Under the pieces are notes generated by a model. It saw only the letters and a program-made list of their open reading frames with translations. It was not told the DNA's origin and made no database searches. From NCBI GenBank assembly GCA_016716335.1, contig JADJWN010000008.1, positions 1-64,000 of the forward strand: a DNA stretch of 64,000 bases. The letters run 5' to 3'. The stretch is from Saprospiraceae bacterium. GTDB lineage: Bacteria; Bacteroidota; Bacteroidia; Chitinophagales; Saprospiraceae. A program made the position numbers and the translations under genes. Shown here one piece after another: positions 62,698 through 64,000 of the stretch. Positions within the stretch are counted from its first letter, which is position 1; the number at the start of each line of letters is the position of its first letter.

Positions 62698-62930
62698 TTA
62701 CTTAACGCTTATTTTAGGCGTTTGTAGGCAATGGCGGTATCTATCATATTGCATAAAGAATTTTTTTTGTACTTCGTCAAGTTCTTTTAATAAACGTAAC
62801 TTTTGAAAAAACGGTTCATTTTGTAATGTCCTAAAATTAGCTGACGGATTAAAAAAGGTGCATTCCGCAGATAAGACCTGATTAATTTGAAGATATGAAC
62901 GACTCCATCTGTAAAAAGCAGTAGTCCTTA
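62698..62930 (-). pseudogene. Open fragment of an unrecognised gene
   Basis: An ~77-codon open frame without a start codon reads AFYRWSRSYLQINQVL, then FRTLQNEPFFQKLRLLKEL, then EVQKKFFMQYDRY and ends VK. Amphipathic helix patterns look protein-like, but I recognise no family. It lies directly against the cupin remnant, so it may be the scar of another gene at the island edge. It could also be a chance open frame. Confidence 0.3.
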
Positions 62931-62935
62931 TATAA

Positions 62936-63101
62936 CTTCAAAGCTTTCATCCTGATACACCTGATAATGGATAGGAACAAGCTTTCCACGGGAACAAATG
63001 GTCGCCTTCATCACCAGTTTACTTCCATGGGTGTTTTCAGCTGTTTCAAGGAATTCATAAGTATCTCGGTTTGTGGGATTAGTAAGGATTTGTCCTTTTG
63101 T
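62936..63101 (-). pseudogene. Truncated second copy of the cupin gene
   Basis: About 165 bp align with 56327-56490 in the same orientation with roughly seven mismatches. Translation gives GQILTNPTN, DTYEFLETAENTHGSKLVMK and QVYQDESFEVI, then TAA. Only the N-terminal third of the cupin remains. It is therefore a remnant that forms a direct repeat with the intact gene across the 56.5-62.9 kb accessory region. Confidence 0.8.
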
Positions 63102-63172
63102 TTACCGTTTTAGTAAATCATAATTTTTGAAGATGTCAGAAATTATATAACCAGCTATTTTTCACAAAAAAG

Positions 63173-63204
63173 AAAGGGAGCCTGATATTACAGACTCCCC
63201 CTTT
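63173..63204 (-). terminator. Rho-independent terminator after the beta-barrel gene
   Basis: On the minus strand AAAGGG-GAGTCTG pairs with CAGGCTC-CCTTT (one wobble, one bulge), followed by CTTTTTT. It lies 24 nt beyond the gene's stop. Confidence 0.7.
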
Positions 63205-63227
63205 TAATATTTGACTGATAATCAGAA

Positions 63228-63941
63228 TTAAAACATAATAAACTTCGACCTTCCTCCGCATCTCGCCTTTCCGAAGTAACCAATACCCCAGTTAAACTCA
63301 AAAACCAGCCCTGCGAAGGCAATATTGGATGTTTTATAGCCATTGGCATAGACAGACGCATCTCTCAAAGGTGCATGGGTTTCCTTGCCGGAAGCTGCTA
63401 CAAAGTCAGTAAAGGCATATTCAAATCTCAGCCCCAGTATGCCTGTAAATCTGCCATCATTACCCAGTACATTGGCACCAAAACCTATAACCCCTGAAAA
63501 TACATTGGAGTTGTACTCCGAAGTCCTTTCTCCTCCTCCGCTTATGTTGTCTTCGACCTTGCTGATAAAAGATACCTTGGGCCCTATTTCAAAGTAGCCC
63601 AGGTTTTTGGCATTTCTGAACAGTGCATAAATGTCGGTGGATTTCCAGCTTACTTCAGCCAGTCCGGTCTGGCCTGTCCTTTCAAACTCCTGCTTTGCAG
63701 AGGCTCTCATGATATCAATGGCGATACCGTTATATCCAAAATTGATATCAATTTTACCTCCGTAGGAAAGACCGGTAGATATTTTATAATCATAGTTGCT
63801 GGCATCTGCTATGGCTGCATTGTACAAACCTGCTGCACCATATTGTACTTTCAATCCGGTATCAAACCATACAATCTGTTTCTGGGCGCTCATAAGAGAT
63901 AGGGCAAATATACCTGCCACGGTAAGTAAAAAGTGTTTCAT
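63228..63941 (-). CDS. Outer-membrane beta-barrel protein
   Basis: 237 residues; signal peptide ending LMSAQ. The mature protein is built of alternating strands (IDINFGYNGIAIDIMRAS, YFEIGPKVSFISKVED, RFTGILGLRFEYAFTDF) and resembles PorT/OmpW-like barrels of Bacteroidota. The C-terminal strand NIAFAGLVFEFNWGIGYF is followed by a short basic tail. Function unknown. It appears to be monocistronic, with its own terminator. Confidence 0.7.
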   Translation of the reverse strand: MKHFLLTVAGIFALSLMSAQKQIVWFDTGLKVQYGAAGLYNAAIADASNYDYKISTGLSYGGKIDINFGYNGIAIDIMRASAKQEFERTGQTGLAEVSWKSTDIYALFRNAKNLGYFEIGPKVSFISKVEDNISGGGERTSEYNSNVFSGVIGFGANVLGNDGRFTGILGLRFEYAFTDFVAASGKETHAPLRDASVYANGYKTSNIAFAGLVFEFNWGIGYFGKARCGGRSKFIMF

Positions 63942-64000
63942 ATACGATTTTATTAAATGTTTTGTAAATCGGCTGCAATATAAAAAGTATTGCTGACTAA

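Overview
The window reads as chromosomal DNA from a member of the Bacteroidota. The signs are two proteins with type IX secretion (T9SS) sorting domains, DUF2520/DUF6580/DUF5522/DUF4468 families typical of that phylum, start codons without Shine-Dalgarno sequences, and several TAnnTTTG promoter elements. Gene style (giant T9SS adhesin, RHS remnant, 7TM-DISM regulator) suggests a Saprospiria/Chitinophagia-like environmental lineage, but no rRNA is present to settle this.

Layout. 0-3.9 kb: 5' part of an EF-G-like GTPase gene (minus), a DMT exporter, a SET protein and a GNAT acetyltransferase. 4.0-6.6 kb: an exported Asp-box (BNR) repeat protein. 6.6-10.0 kb: a minus-strand oadG-oadA-oadB operon for a biotin-dependent sodium-pumping decarboxylase. 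10.1-11.4 kb: aspartate kinase. 11.7-23.0 kb: one giant adhesin of about 3,750 residues with ten tandem Ig/PKD-like repeats, a dockerin-like segment and a T9SS signal. 23.2-27.5 kb: a DUF2520 pair and ccmE-ccmF for cytochrome c maturation. 27.6-33.8 kb: a 71-bp tandem duplication, a secreted nuclease, small conserved genes, recQ, a GH16 glucanase and an envelope protein. 34.0-46.6 kb: a co-directional minus-strand block of eleven genes: two-component system, DUF202, PepSY-like protein, TolC/HlyD/PAP2/RND efflux genes, then DUF1003, EamA, a small membrane protein and an Mg-type P-ATPase. 46.6-53.3 kb: exported proteins, a tail-fibre-like surface protein and a DISM-LuxR-like regulator. 53.5-56.5 kb: exported superoxide dismutase with an extra C-terminal domain, NDH-2 and a cupin. 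56.7-63.1 kb: an accessory island holding an RHS remnant with an in-frame palindromic insertion, an IS3-type element, a DUF4468 gene, a small orphan gene, a structured non-coding segment, an IS1634-type element and a toxin-antitoxin pair. It is bracketed by the cupin gene and a truncated second copy of the same cupin. 63.2-63.9 kb: an outer-membrane beta-barrel gene.

An important caveat is that many otherwise normal genes (GNAT, oadA, adhesin, ccmF, recQ, GH16, mgtA, RND, DISM regulator, ndh, relE) are each broken by one or a few single-base indels or an in-frame stop, and homology continues in the shifted frame. Most indels lie in short homopolymers and hit housekeeping genes, so sequencing error is the leading explanation. 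I therefore annotate these as single genes and list each lesion position.
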